Assembly (NCBI RefSeq): GCF_042693015.1
Contig: NZ_CP170544.1
Coordinates: 3,348,001-3,412,000, forward strand
Direction of reading: 5' to 3'
Length of the DNA: 64,000 bases
DNA from: Sphingomonas_E sp042693015
GTDB lineage: Bacteria; Pseudomonadota; Alphaproteobacteria; Sphingomonadales; Sphingomonadaceae
A program made the position numbers and the translations under genes. The notes under the pieces were generated by a model. It searched no databases and was not told the origin of the DNA. It was given only the letters and a program-made list of their open reading frames with translations. Below, in pieces: positions 33,153-45,728 of the stretch. The first letter of the stretch is position 1. Each line of letters opens with the position of its first letter.

Positions 33153-33575
33153 TTATTTCTTGGCTGGAGCCGACGCCTGGCCGGCCTGCTGGCTCGCGGC
33201 GATGATCGTCTTCATGTCCGAGCCGAAGGCGTTCATGCAAGTGGCGGTCTCGACGCCGCGGTTGCTGGTCTTGAATTCGCCTTCCGCGACCTTGAGCGCG
33301 GCGACGAGGGCCGAGCCGGACAGCCGCTTGGTGGTGCGGCCGGCATAATAAGGGATCGCCTGCGTGAGCTGCGGGATCGCCTTCTTGTCCTGTTCGGACA
33401 ATTTGGCCTCGTTCTGACGGAGCGCCGAGGAGCTGAGCGCGGTGGCGACGAAGCAGAATGCGTCGCGGTCCGCCGGCTTGATGGCCGGCTTCGCCGGTGT
33501 GGCCGCCTGGGCCAGCAGCGGCTGAGGCAGGAGGGCGAGGCTCGCGGCCCCGATTGCAATCATGGCACCGCGCAC
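33153..33575 (-). CDS. Secreted hypothetical protein
   Basis: A 140-residue protein with a cleavable signal peptide (GAASLALLPQPLLAQA, cut near residue 24) and Ala/Pro/Lys-rich ends. The middle part is helical, with two cysteines (DAFCFVATAL and TATCMNAFG) that may pair in the periplasm. It lies between rplY and pth, 18 bp after rplY. No family recognised. Confidence 0.75.
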   Translation of the reverse strand: MRGAMIAIGAASLALLPQPLLAQAATPAKPAIKPADRDAFCFVATALSSSALRQNEAKLSEQDKKAIPQLTQAIPYYAGRTTKRLSGSALVAALKVAEGEFKTSNRGVETATCMNAFGSDMKTIIAASQQAGQASAPAKK

Positions 33576-33593
33576 ATCGCCCTCCCGTTCAGA

Positions 33594-34211
33594 TTACTCT
33601 CCGCCCTCGGTCGGAGTCTCGTTGTCACCTTCTTCGCTCTTAAGCGCGGACGGTGCAACGATTGTTGCAATGGTGACGTCGCGATCGGTGATCGCGGCCT
33701 TCGCGCCCTTGGGCAGCGCGATGTCGGCGAGGTGAATCGACGAACCGACGTCGAGGCCCTTCAACGAGATGGTGATGTCGTCCGGAATGTGCGCCGCATC
33801 GACGATCAGCTCGATATCGTGCTGGACGATGTTGAGCACGCCGCCGCGCTTGATGCCGGGGGCGGCATCTTCATCGATGAACTGCACGGGCACGTTGACG
33901 TGCACGGTGGTGTGCTCGCCGATACGCAGGAAATCGACGTGCAGCGGACGATCGGTGACCGGATGGAACTGGACGTCCTTCGGCAGGGTGCGGGTCTGCT
34001 TGCCGCCGACTTCGATCAGCACGACGCTGTTCATGAAGTGGCCGGTCGACATGGCCTTGATCAGCCCCTTTTCCTCGACGTGAATCGAGATGGGTTCCTG
34101 CTTGTTGCCGTAGATCACGGCGGGGACGCGGCCTTCGCGACGGACAGCACGGGAGGCTCCCTTGCCTGCCCGTTCGCGCGTCTCGGCCGACAGGGTGAGC
34201 GTGTCGCTCAT
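33594..34211 (-). CDS. rplY: 50S ribosomal protein L25/Ctc
   Basis: A 205-residue long (Ctc/TL5-type) L25. The N-domain that binds 5S rRNA is at 1-95 (LSAETRERAGKGASRAVRREG, VPAVIYGN; quoted in parts), then comes the beta-rich C-domain (INIVQHDIEL-like VLNIVQHDIELIVDAAHIPD). The tail is acidic. It is first of the minus-strand group leading to pth, as in many proteobacteria. Confidence 0.96.
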   Translation of the reverse strand: MSDTLTLSAETRERAGKGASRAVRREGRVPAVIYGNKQEPISIHVEEKGLIKAMSTGHFMNSVVLIEVGGKQTRTLPKDVQFHPVTDRPLHVDFLRIGEHTTVHVNVPVQFIDEDAAPGIKRGGVLNIVQHDIELIVDAAHIPDDITISLKGLDVGSSIHLADIALPKGAKAAITDRDVTIATIVAPSALKSEEGDNETPTEGGE

Positions 34212-34322
34212 ATCATGTCTCCAGTTTCGCTTGGGTTCAAATACCCGAACCGCCTCCAGGGATGACCGGATCGGGGAGGCGCGCGCATAGCGGAGCGAGC
34301 GCGAAGAGTCAAAGCGAGGGCG

Positions 34323-35228
34323 CTACTCCACCCGCTCCACCTTCAGCCCCTTGGCCTTCAACATCCTCAGCACCGATTCCTCGCCCGCCAGATGCCCCGC
34401 GCCCACCGCGACGAAGATCGTCCCCGGCTTGTTGAGCCGCGCCTGCAGCCAATCGGCCCAGCGGGCGTTGCGCTGGACCAGCAAAGCCTCGCGCAGTTCG
34501 GGCGAGATGCGGATATCCTTGTCGAAGCTCTTGGAAATCGCCTTCTCGTCGCCCCTCGCCCAGGCGGCGAGCATCTTGTTGAAATCCAGCTTCTCATCCT
34601 TGTCGTCGACCATCGCGACCAGGAACTGGCGCTGCGCATCCTCCGACATGCCATCGAGCACGCGAAGCTGCAGTTCGGCCGTCTCCAGTCCTTCGATCGG
34701 CTTGCCTGCCGCCTTGAAATCCTCCTCCAGCACCTCCTCGACCCCCTTGCCGCCCTTGAGGCCGAGGTCGCCGAGCAGCACCGGCATCAGCATCAGCCCA
34801 CCGGCCCAGGTTTCCAGACTGTCGAGGAAGGGCTTGGGCAGTGTGCTCTTTTCCATCAGCGCGGTCAGCGCGGCGCGCTTGTCCTGCGGCACGCGCTCGA
34901 CCAACGGCGGCAACCCGGGCGATACGCCCAGCTTGTTGAGCAATGCGAAAGCCTTGGCTGGCTCCTTGCGGTCGAGGATCGCCTCGATCACCAGCCCGTC
35001 CGATTCCGCAACCGCCTTGTCGATCGTCGTATGCCGCCACTTATAGCCCGCCGGCAGCACATGGATGGTGCCGAACAACCAGATGGTCGTGTCCGCATCC
35101 GACAATTTCCACAGCGCCGGATGCGCTTCCCTGGGCGCGGGCGCCGCGGCGGGCGGGCTGTTGGCAGGGCTGCAGGCCGCAAGGCCGACGGCAACGAAGG
35201 TCGACAGCAATTTCCGATACATGCTCAT
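34323..35228 (-). CDS. TraB/GumN-family lipoprotein
   Basis: A 301-residue protein. The start MSMYRKLLSTFVAVGLAAC is a lipoprotein signal with lipobox LAAC (16-19), followed by a Pro/Ala linker. The TraB/GumN domain has DTTIWLFGTIHVLPAGYKW near 50, the Glu-containing DGLVIEAI, and the late FVAVGAGHLAGEESVLRML (GxxH motifs). The family may be a metalloprotease-like (tiki-type) protein; it is not related to conjugative TraB. ATG 35228 is used because a longer frame to 35357 runs into glyQ on the other strand. Confidence 0.87.
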   Translation of the reverse strand: MSMYRKLLSTFVAVGLAACSPANSPPAAAPAPREAHPALWKLSDADTTIWLFGTIHVLPAGYKWRHTTIDKAVAESDGLVIEAILDRKEPAKAFALLNKLGVSPGLPPLVERVPQDKRAALTALMEKSTLPKPFLDSLETWAGGLMLMPVLLGDLGLKGGKGVEEVLEEDFKAAGKPIEGLETAELQLRVLDGMSEDAQRQFLVAMVDDKDEKLDFNKMLAAWARGDEKAISKSFDKDIRISPELREALLVQRNARWADWLQARLNKPGTIFVAVGAGHLAGEESVLRMLKAKGLKVERVE

Positions 35229-35350
35229 GCACGGCTTATCCCGTGTTGCAGCAGATGCCGCAAGCGGGCCGGCAGCGGCTTGCCGCAAGGGGGTCTCGCG
35301 GCTAGGGTCCGCCGCGATTTTGTGCGGATGCGAAGAATTATCGGGGATCA

Positions 35351-36223
35351 ATGGCAAAGCCGCTATCTTTTCAAGGACTTATCCTCACGCTCCATGATTA
35401 TTGGAGCAAGCAGGGCTGCGTGATTCTCCAGCCCTACGATATGGAAATGGGCGCCGGCACCTTCCATCCCGCAACAACATTGCGCGCTTTGGGGCCGCAG
35501 CCATGGAAGGCGGCCTATGTCCAGCCGTCGCGCCGGCCGACCGATGGCCGCTATGGCGAAAACCCCAATCGCCTGGGCCATTATTACCAATATCAGGTGA
35601 TCCTGAAGCCTTCGCCGCCCAATCTGCAGGACCTGTATCTCGGTTCGCTGGCGGCGATCGGCGTGGACCCGCTGCTCCACGACATCCGCTTTGTCGAGGA
35701 TGATTGGGAAAGCCCGACGCTCGGCGCCTGGGGCCTTGGCTGGGAAGTGTGGTGCGACGGCATGGAAGTGTCGCAATTCACCTATTTCCAGCAGGTTGGC
35801 GGGTTCGATTGCAAGCCGGTTTCGGGCGAGCTGACCTACGGGCTGGAGCGCCTCGCGATGTATATCCAGGGCGTCGACAACGTCTATGATCTCGCCTTCA
35901 ACGATGATGGCGTCAGCTATGGTGACGTCTTCCTCGAGAACGAAAAGCAGTTCAGCGCCTATAATTTCGAGGCAGCGAACACCGAAGTGCTGTTCGGCCA
36001 GTTCACCCAGGCCGCGGACGAATGCCGCGCGCTGCTGGAGCGCGACAAGCCCCTGCCCCTCCCCGCTTATGACCAAGCGATCAAGGCGAGCCACATCTTC
36101 AACACGCTGCAGGCGCGCGGGGTGATCTCCGTCGCCGAACGCCAAGCCTATATCGGCCGTGTCCGCGAACTGGCGAAGGGCTGCTGCGCCGCCTGGATGG
36201 CGCATAACGGGTGGGAGGCGTGA
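35351..36223 (+). CDS. glyQ: Glycyl-tRNA synthetase alpha subunit
   Basis: A 290-residue class II synthetase subunit of standard length. The start SFQGLILTLHDYWSKQGC, QPYDMEMGAGTFHPAT, YVQPSRRPTDGRYGENPNR and YGLERLAMYIQGVD are typical (quoted in parts). It makes glycyl-tRNA with the beta subunit encoded 121 bp downstream. It is divergent from the TraB/GumN gene. Confidence 0.98.
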   Translation: MAKPLSFQGLILTLHDYWSKQGCVILQPYDMEMGAGTFHPATTLRALGPQPWKAAYVQPSRRPTDGRYGENPNRLGHYYQYQVILKPSPPNLQDLYLGSLAAIGVDPLLHDIRFVEDDWESPTLGAWGLGWEVWCDGMEVSQFTYFQQVGGFDCKPVSGELTYGLERLAMYIQGVDNVYDLAFNDDGVSYGDVFLENEKQFSAYNFEAANTEVLFGQFTQAADECRALLERDKPLPLPAYDQAIKASHIFNTLQARGVISVAERQAYIGRVRELAKGCCAAWMAHNGWEA

Positions 36224-36245
36224 AGATGGCGGCTTCCCACAACCT

Positions 36246-36327
36246 CGTCATGCCAGCGGAGGCTGGCATCTCCCTCCGCATCTCGGCGCGCATGCCGCAC
36301 GAGACCCCAGCCTTCGCTGGGGTGACG
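36246..36327. repeat. REPIN-like inverted pair of hairpins (family 2)
   Basis: Two 27-nt arms (36246-36272 and 36301-36327) are imperfect reverse complements, 28 bp apart. Each has CGTCA, a 7-bp hairpin around CCAGC/GCTGG with a 4-nt loop, then TCTC. Four of the five arm differences are compensatory in the stem and one is in the loop. It sits between glyQ and glyS. Confidence 0.85.
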
Positions 36328-36344
36328 GAAAAGGAGGCCCGGGC

Positions 36345-38363
36345 ATGACGGACTTCCTGCTCGAACTCCTGTCCGAGGAAATTCCTGCGCGGATGCAGGA
36401 GAAGGCGTGCGCCGATCTTGCCCGCTTGTTCGAGGCCGAGATCGCCAAGGCCGGGCTAAAGGCTGCCGCGATCGAAACCTATGCAACGCCCCGCCGCCTC
36501 GCGCTGATCGCACGCGGCCTGCCCGCGGAAACCGCGGCGGTGAGCGAGGAACTGAAAGGCCCCCGCGCCGATGCGCCGCCGCAGGCATTGGAAGGCTTCC
36601 TCAAGAAGACCGGCCTGACCCGCGAACAATTGGTCGAACGTACCGACGCCAAGGGCGCGGCGGTGCTGTTCGCGGTGATCGACAAGCCCGGCCGGCCGAC
36701 GCCGGCGGTGTTGGCCGAGGCGATCCCCGCGATCGTCGCCGCCTTCCCCTGGCCCAAGTCGATGCGCTGGGGCACGGCGTCTGCCAGCACTTCGTCGCTG
36801 CGCTGGGTCCGCCCGTTGCAGGGCATCATCGCCCTGTTCGGCGACGATGTGGTCGATTGCGAGGTCGACGGCATCCGCTCCGGCTCCGCCACGCTCGGCC
36901 ACCGCTTCCATCATCCCGGCCAGATTACGATCGGCAATGCCGACGATTATGCCGCGAAGCTCCGCGCCTGCCACGTCATCCTCGATCCGAAGGAAAGGCA
37001 GGCGATCATCCGCGATCGCGCGGCGGCGCTGGCCGCCGAGACCGGGCTGACGGTTGTGCCGGACGAAGGGCTGGTCGCGGAAAATGCCGGCCTCACCGAA
37101 TGGCCGGTGCCGTTGCTCGGCCATTTCGACACGGATTTCCTCAGCGTCCCGCGCGAGGTGATCCAGCTTACGCTGCGCACCAACCAGAAATATTTCGTGC
37201 TGAATGATGGCGCCGGCAAGCTCGCTGCAGCCTTCATCTGTGTCGCCAACATCGACGCGAAGGATGGGGGAGCCGCGATCACCGCCGGCAACGGCAAGGT
37301 GCTCGCCGCCCGCCTTTCGGACGCGCGCTTCTTCTGGGAACAGGACCTGAAAATCCCGCTCGCCGAAAGCGCGAAGAAGCTCGACCAGATCGTCTTCCAC
37401 GAAAAGCTCGGTACCGTCGCCGACAAGGTCGATCGCGTGGCAAAGCTGGCGCGTTGGCTAGTGGAAGAAGGCATCGTCAAGGGCGCGGACGCCGATCAGG
37501 CCGAACAGGCCGCGCGTCTCGCCAAGGCCGATCTCGTCACCGGCATGGTCGGCGAGTTCCCCGAGCTGCAGGGCATCATGGGCGGCTATTATGCCCGCGC
37601 CGAAGGCCTGCCGGATACCGTCGCCGACGCCATCCGCGATCATTACAAGCCGGTCGGCCAGGGCGACGAAGTCCCGACCGCGGCGGTCACGTTAGCGGTG
37701 AGCTTGGCGGACAAGCTCGACAGCCTCCAGCAGTTCTTTGCCATCGGTGAGACGCCTACTGGATCCAAGGATCCGTTCGCTTTGCGTCGTTCCGCACTGG
37801 GCATCATTCGCCTGTTGACCGACAACGGACTGCGCTTCTCTATCCCCACCGATCTGCTCGACTTCTTCGCCGACCGCCTCAAGGTCCAGCAGCGCGAGGC
37901 TGGCGTTCGCCACGATCTGATCGATGCGGTGTTCGCCTTGGGCGGCGAGGACGATCTCGTCCGCCTGCTCGCCCGCGTGAAGGCGTTGCAGGGTTTCGTC
38001 GCCTCCGAGGACGGTGCGAACCTGCTGACCGGTTACAAACGTGCCGCGAACATCCTGAAGAAGGAAGCGTTCGAGGGTGAGGCGACGAAATCGCTGTCCT
38101 ACACGCCCGAAAAGGAAGAGGCTGATCTGATCGCGGCGCTCGACGTTGCCGAGCCGAAGGCGGCCGCTGCCGTCGCGGCGGAGGATTTCGAGGGCGCGAT
38201 GCAGGCGTTGGCCGGCCTTCGCGGCCCGATCGACGCTTTCTTTGACAAGGTGACGGTGAACGACACCGCCGACCCCGCCAAACGGACGGCGCGGTTGGGA
38301 TTGCTCTCGCGCATTCGCGCGGCAGTGCATGAAGTGGCGGATTTCTCGAAGATCGAGGGCTGA
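36345..38363 (+). CDS. glyS: Glycyl-tRNA synthetase beta subunit
   Basis: A 672-residue beta subunit. MTDFLLELLSEEIPARMQEKA (quoted to 20), YATPRRLAL, FPWPKSMRWG, LTLRTNQKYFVL and the C-terminal anticodon-binding DALR-like region (ALAGLRGPIDAFFDKVTVND) are all in order. GGAGG stands seven bases before ATG 36345. A longer in-frame reading from 36159 translates the REPIN-like repeat and the end of glyQ and was rejected. Confidence 0.98.
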   Translation: MTDFLLELLSEEIPARMQEKACADLARLFEAEIAKAGLKAAAIETYATPRRLALIARGLPAETAAVSEELKGPRADAPPQALEGFLKKTGLTREQLVERTDAKGAAVLFAVIDKPGRPTPAVLAEAIPAIVAAFPWPKSMRWGTASASTSSLRWVRPLQGIIALFGDDVVDCEVDGIRSGSATLGHRFHHPGQITIGNADDYAAKLRACHVILDPKERQAIIRDRAAALAAETGLTVVPDEGLVAENAGLTEWPVPLLGHFDTDFLSVPREVIQLTLRTNQKYFVLNDGAGKLAAAFICVANIDAKDGGAAITAGNGKVLAARLSDARFFWEQDLKIPLAESAKKLDQIVFHEKLGTVADKVDRVAKLARWLVEEGIVKGADADQAEQAARLAKADLVTGMVGEFPELQGIMGGYYARAEGLPDTVADAIRDHYKPVGQGDEVPTAAVTLAVSLADKLDSLQQFFAIGETPTGSKDPFALRRSALGIIRLLTDNGLRFSIPTDLLDFFADRLKVQQREAGVRHDLIDAVFALGGEDDLVRLLARVKALQGFVASEDGANLLTGYKRAANILKKEAFEGEATKSLSYTPEKEEADLIAALDVAEPKAAAAVAAEDFEGAMQALAGLRGPIDAFFDKVTVNDTADPAKRTARLGLLSRIRAAVHEVADFSKIEG

Positions 38364-38381
38364 ATCGCATCGGCCAGCGGG

Positions 38382-38425
38382 CGAAGTTGAGGGCGAACAC
38401 GCAATCCTCAACTTCCTCAACTTCG
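38382..38425. repeat. Inverted repeat between glyS and ppdK
   Basis: CGAAGTTGAGG (38382-38392) and its exact complement CCTCAACTTCG (38415-38425) bracket a 22-nt loop. No T-tract follows, so it is not a clear intrinsic terminator. CCTCAACTTC is also repeated directly at 38406-38415. It lies in the 88-bp gap before ppdK. Confidence 0.6.
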
Positions 38426-38451
38426 GTCGGGCTCAATGAGGGTGAGAGTTG

Positions 38452-41104
<2,653 letters not shown>

Positions 41105-41115
<11 letters not shown>

Positions 41116-41128
41116 CGTCAGCCCTTCT
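41105..41128. repeat. Perfect 24-bp palindrome over the ppdK stop codon
   Basis: The sequence from 41105 to 41128 (half-site AGAAGGGCTGAC) is its own exact reverse complement and includes the TGA at 41113-41115. A second stem follows (ACCCGGCC 41136-41143 with GGCCGGGT 41159-41166). Together they may end ppdK transcription or protect its 3' end. No T-tract is present. Confidence 0.65.
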
Positions 41129-41169
41129 CAACGGCACCCGGCCGCCCTATATGGGTCGGGCCGGGTTCG

Positions 41170-41500
41170 CCCGGCTATGGTGATAAACGATGTCGTGGAA
41201 TAGATGCAGCGGACCCGGGGGCGGTACCCGGCGGCTCCACCAGAAACCCCGCTTGCGGGGCTCCTGACGGGGCCGAACTAGGATCGACGTGTGTTCAAAG
41301 ACGATATTTTTGCCCGGCCTGAATGCGCCGTAAAACCGTTCAAAACCTACAAGTGCCAACGACAACGAGGCGCTCGCGATTGCCGCGTAACCTAGTCCTC
41401 ACGGACGAAGTTACAAAGCTTTAGCGCGGTTCGGTCCGCACCGGGCAACAGAAGCGGAATCCAGCGGTCCGGGGGGCACCGGGCAACAGAAGCCCCCCAC
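41170..41500 (+). ncRNA. ssrA: tmRNA, circularly permuted two-piece type
   Basis: The acceptor piece comes first and ends at CGGCTCCACCA (41232-41242), with a T-arm-like CCGGG/CCCGG stem before it. After a 26-nt spacer with its own hairpin the coding piece starts with GGGGCCG (41269). GGGGCCG pairs fully with CGGCTCC, keeping the G3-U alanine identity pair. The resume codon GCC at 41355 opens the tag ANDNEALAIAA, ending at TAA 41388-41390. This gene order is the alphaproteobacterial two-piece arrangement. With SmpB it rescues stalled ribosomes. The outer ends are approximate. Confidence 0.95.
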
Positions 41501-41545
41501 TTTCTTGCATTGCACCCTGCTTTCCCCCTCGCTTCGTCGCGATTT

Positions 41546-41581
41546 AGGGAACCGTTCGCTGCGTCGTGGTTTTCCCTTTTT
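41546..41581 (+). terminator. Terminator of ssrA
   Basis: AGGGAACC (41546-41553) pairs with GGTTTTCCCT (41568-41577) with a two-base bulge and is followed by TTTT. It stands about 45 bp after the last tmRNA hairpin and before the small lipoprotein gene. Confidence 0.65.
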
Positions 41582-41628
41582 CGGCCGCGCGCAAGGGCGG
41601 CCCGAGCCGTATTAAGCAGGGGATTTGC

Positions 41629-41898
41629 ATGAACCGGATGATCAAGTTCACCGCCATCGCCGCCTTCGCCGCGCTTGCCGCGTGCGGCGGCAAGGGCGAT
41701 GACTCGCTGGCCGAAAATGTCGAGCAAGCCTATGACAACCAGGCCGACCAGCTCGACGCGATCGCCGAAAACACCACCAACGAAGCGCAATCGGATGTGC
41801 TTGAGGATCAGGCCGACGCTCTGCGCGAAGAAGGCGACAACAAGGCCGACGCCATCGACGCGGCCGATGTCAACGCCGCCGCGGTGAACACGCACTGA
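41629..41898 (+). CDS. Small acidic lipoprotein
   Basis: An 89-residue protein. The N-terminal signal MIKFTAIAAFAALAACGG has lipobox LAAC. The mature part is very rich in Asp, Glu, Ala, Asn and Gln (ADQLDAIAENTTNEAQSD), with near-heptad spacing of Ala and Leu/Ile, so a helical or coiled form is likely. AGGGGA precedes ATG 41629. Similar short envelope lipoproteins are common in sphingomonads; the function is unknown. A strong bidirectional terminator follows. Confidence 0.8.
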   Translation: MNRMIKFTAIAAFAALAACGGKGDDSLAENVEQAYDNQADQLDAIAENTTNEAQSDVLEDQADALREEGDNKADAIDAADVNAAAVNTH

Positions 41899-41924
41899 TC
41901 CGTTCGCTTTAGCGCCGGATAAAG

Positions 41925-41949
41925 AAAAGGGGGCCAATGGCCCCCTTTT
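41925..41949. terminator. Bidirectional terminator between lipoprotein gene and pnp
   Basis: A perfect 11-bp stem AAAAGGGGGCC/GGCCCCCTTTT with a 3-nt loop AAT. It has a T-tract on both strands, so it can end both the plus-strand lipoprotein transcript and the minus-strand pnp transcript. Confidence 0.9.
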
Positions 41950-41972
41950 CCATGTGTGCAGTTTGCGGCCGA

Positions 41973-44297
<2,325 letters not shown>

Positions 44298-44491
44298 CTG
44301 TTTTCCTTCCTGCCGCCGGCCCTATGCCGGCGGGGCCTGTAGGGGCCGGCCCTCCGGCCCCAGGATCGGGCGTCCTGCCCGAGTCCGGACCACGACCGAG
44401 TGTCGGGTCCAGGGGTGTTCCGGCGCCGCATCCGCAGTCGCCGAAACGAGAAACGGCCCCGGAAGGGGCCGTTTCAATCAGTGGCTCAAGC
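44298..44491 (-). promoter_or_regulatory. Structured rpsO-pnp intergenic leader
   Basis: Four stem-loops fill these 194 bases, read 5'-3' on the minus strand: 44450-44475 (11-bp perfect stem), 44366-44382 (6 bp), 44342-44361 (8 bp) and 44313-44333 (8 bp). They end just before a GGAAGGAAAA ribosome-site region of pnp. The first hairpin probably acts as an rpsO terminator. The others may be processed by RNase III, as in the autoregulated E. coli pnp leader; that link is inference. Confidence 0.65.
44450..44475 (-). terminator. Terminator hairpin after rpsO
   Basis: A perfect 11-bp stem GAAACGGCCCC/GGGGCCGTTTC with a 4-nt loop, 17 bp after the rpsO stop. The minus strand continues with TTTCTCGTTTC, a poor T-tract, so read-through into pnp is likely. 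Confidence 0.7.
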
Positions 44492-44761
44492 TCACTTGCG
44501 AAGCCCGAGCTTGGCGATGATATCTGCGTAGCGTGCGCTGTCCTCGCGCTTCAGATAATCGAGAAGGCTGCGACGCTTGTTGACCAGCATCAGCAGACCA
44601 CGACGCGAATGGTTATCCTTGGCGTGGGTCTTGAAGTGCTCGGTCAGGTTGGTGATGCGCTCCGACAGGATCGCGACCTGGACCTCGGGGCTGCCGGTGT
44701 CGCCTTCGGCGCGGGCATGGGTGGAGATCAGTTCGGCCTTGCGAGCAGCGGTAATCGTCAT
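44492..44761 (-). CDS. rpsO: 30S ribosomal protein S15
   Basis: An 89-residue protein, exact family length. EGDTGSPEVQVAILSERI, HFKTHAKDNHSRRGLL and LLDYLKREDSARY are the classic S15 blocks. It binds 16S rRNA early in 30S assembly. The start overlaps the truB stop by 4 bp. Confidence 0.98.
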   Translation of the reverse strand: MTITAARKAELISTHARAEGDTGSPEVQVAILSERITNLTEHFKTHAKDNHSRRGLLMLVNKRRSLLDYLKREDSARYADIIAKLGLRK

Positions 44762-45663
44762 TCGTTTTCTTCCTTCGACATCGCGATGTTGAAGCCGCGC
44801 ACCACCCGTATTTCCGGGCTAGAAACCTCCACGAGAGCGACAGGGACATTGCCCGAAATCGCCAGATGGAGGCCTTGATGCTTGGCAGCCCCAATCAATT
44901 TCCGCCCCTCACGAAGCGCCCTTGCCTGATCGAGGCTGACTGCGAGAGCCGGGATGTCGTCCAGCCCCGCCGTCAATGGCAGGAGTAGTTCTTCAAGCGG
45001 GTGGCCCATAGCGACTTGGTTGAGCTTGTCCAGCGAAATCGCCGATTCCAGCGTGAATGGCCCCGCTTTCGTGCGCGTCAACATGGTGACATGACCAACC
45101 GTATCAAGCGCATAAGCCACGTCTCGGGCGAGGCTGCGGATATAGGTGCCCTTCGACACGCGAACAGAGAGCGTCGCGGAGTCGGACGTCCAATCGACCA
45201 GATCGAACGAATGGATCGTCACCGCGCGGGATTTGAGCACCACCTCCTCACCGGCGCGAGCAAGATCATAAGCGCGCGCGCCCTCGACCTTGAGCGCGGA
45301 AAAGGCCGGCGGCACCTGATCGATCGGACCGGTGAAGCGGGACAGCACGCCCAGCACCTGGTCACGCGTCGGCCGCGCCTCTGATGTGGCGATCACCTTG
45401 CCCTCGGCATCCAGCGTATCGGTTTCGGCGCCGAAACTGATGGTGAAATCATAGGCCTTGTCGGCATCGAGCATCCGGCCCGACAGCTTGGTCGCCTCGC
45501 CGATCGCTATCGGCAGCACGCCGGATGCCAGCGGATCGAGCGTGCCGCCATGGCCGACCTTGTGCTTGCCATAGCCGCCCTGCCGCAGCACCCGCTTGAC
45601 CGCCGAGACGACCTGCGTCGAGCCGATGCCCACCGGCTTGTCGATGATGATCCATCCGTCCAT
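44758..45663 (-). CDS. truB: tRNA pseudouridine-55 synthase TruB
   Basis: A 301-residue enzyme. The catalytic Asp is in GHGGTLDPLASGVL near residue 43, and DKAYDFTISFG, VRVSKGTYIRSLARD and GPFTLESAI follow. It makes pseudouridine 55 in the tRNA T-loop. It is the first gene of a truB-rpsO-pnp group, parted from rbfA by about 2 kb of other genes. A compound hairpin lies just upstream. Confidence 0.97.
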   Translation of the reverse strand: MDGWIIIDKPVGIGSTQVVSAVKRVLRQGGYGKHKVGHGGTLDPLASGVLPIAIGEATKLSGRMLDADKAYDFTISFGAETDTLDAEGKVIATSEARPTRDQVLGVLSRFTGPIDQVPPAFSALKVEGARAYDLARAGEEVVLKSRAVTIHSFDLVDWTSDSATLSVRVSKGTYIRSLARDVAYALDTVGHVTMLTRTKAGPFTLESAISLDKLNQVAMGHPLEELLLPLTAGLDDIPALAVSLDQARALREGRKLIGAAKHQGLHLAISGNVPVALVEVSSPEIRVVRGFNIAMSKEENE

Positions 45664-45683
45664 CGGCGGCCGTTTAGGCGTGA

Positions 45684-45723
45684 TGGCAGCTTTGTCCAGC
45701 CGTCACACACGGCGGAGCTGCCA
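45684..45723. repeat. Compound hairpin upstream of truB
   Basis: TGGCAGCT (45684-45691) pairs with AGCTGCCA (45716-45723), and inside it GCCGT (45699-45703) pairs with ACGGC (45709-45713). On the minus strand it stands about 20 bases before the truB ATG, with no T-tract. It could be an RNA processing or control element for truB, or a weak terminator for the DUF6491-type gene. Confidence 0.55.
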
Positions 45724-45728
45724 CTTGG

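Noticed and set aside
34323..35228. TraB-family gene as part of a conjugation system
   Set aside because: The TraB/GumN family is a lipoprotein/metalloprotease-like group unrelated to conjugative TraB, and it lies 29 kb from the mobile element.
36159..36344. N-terminal extension of glyS by 62 codons
   Set aside because: It translates the end of glyQ and the REPIN-like repeat; ATG 36345 has a GGAGG and starts the conserved beta-subunit sequence.
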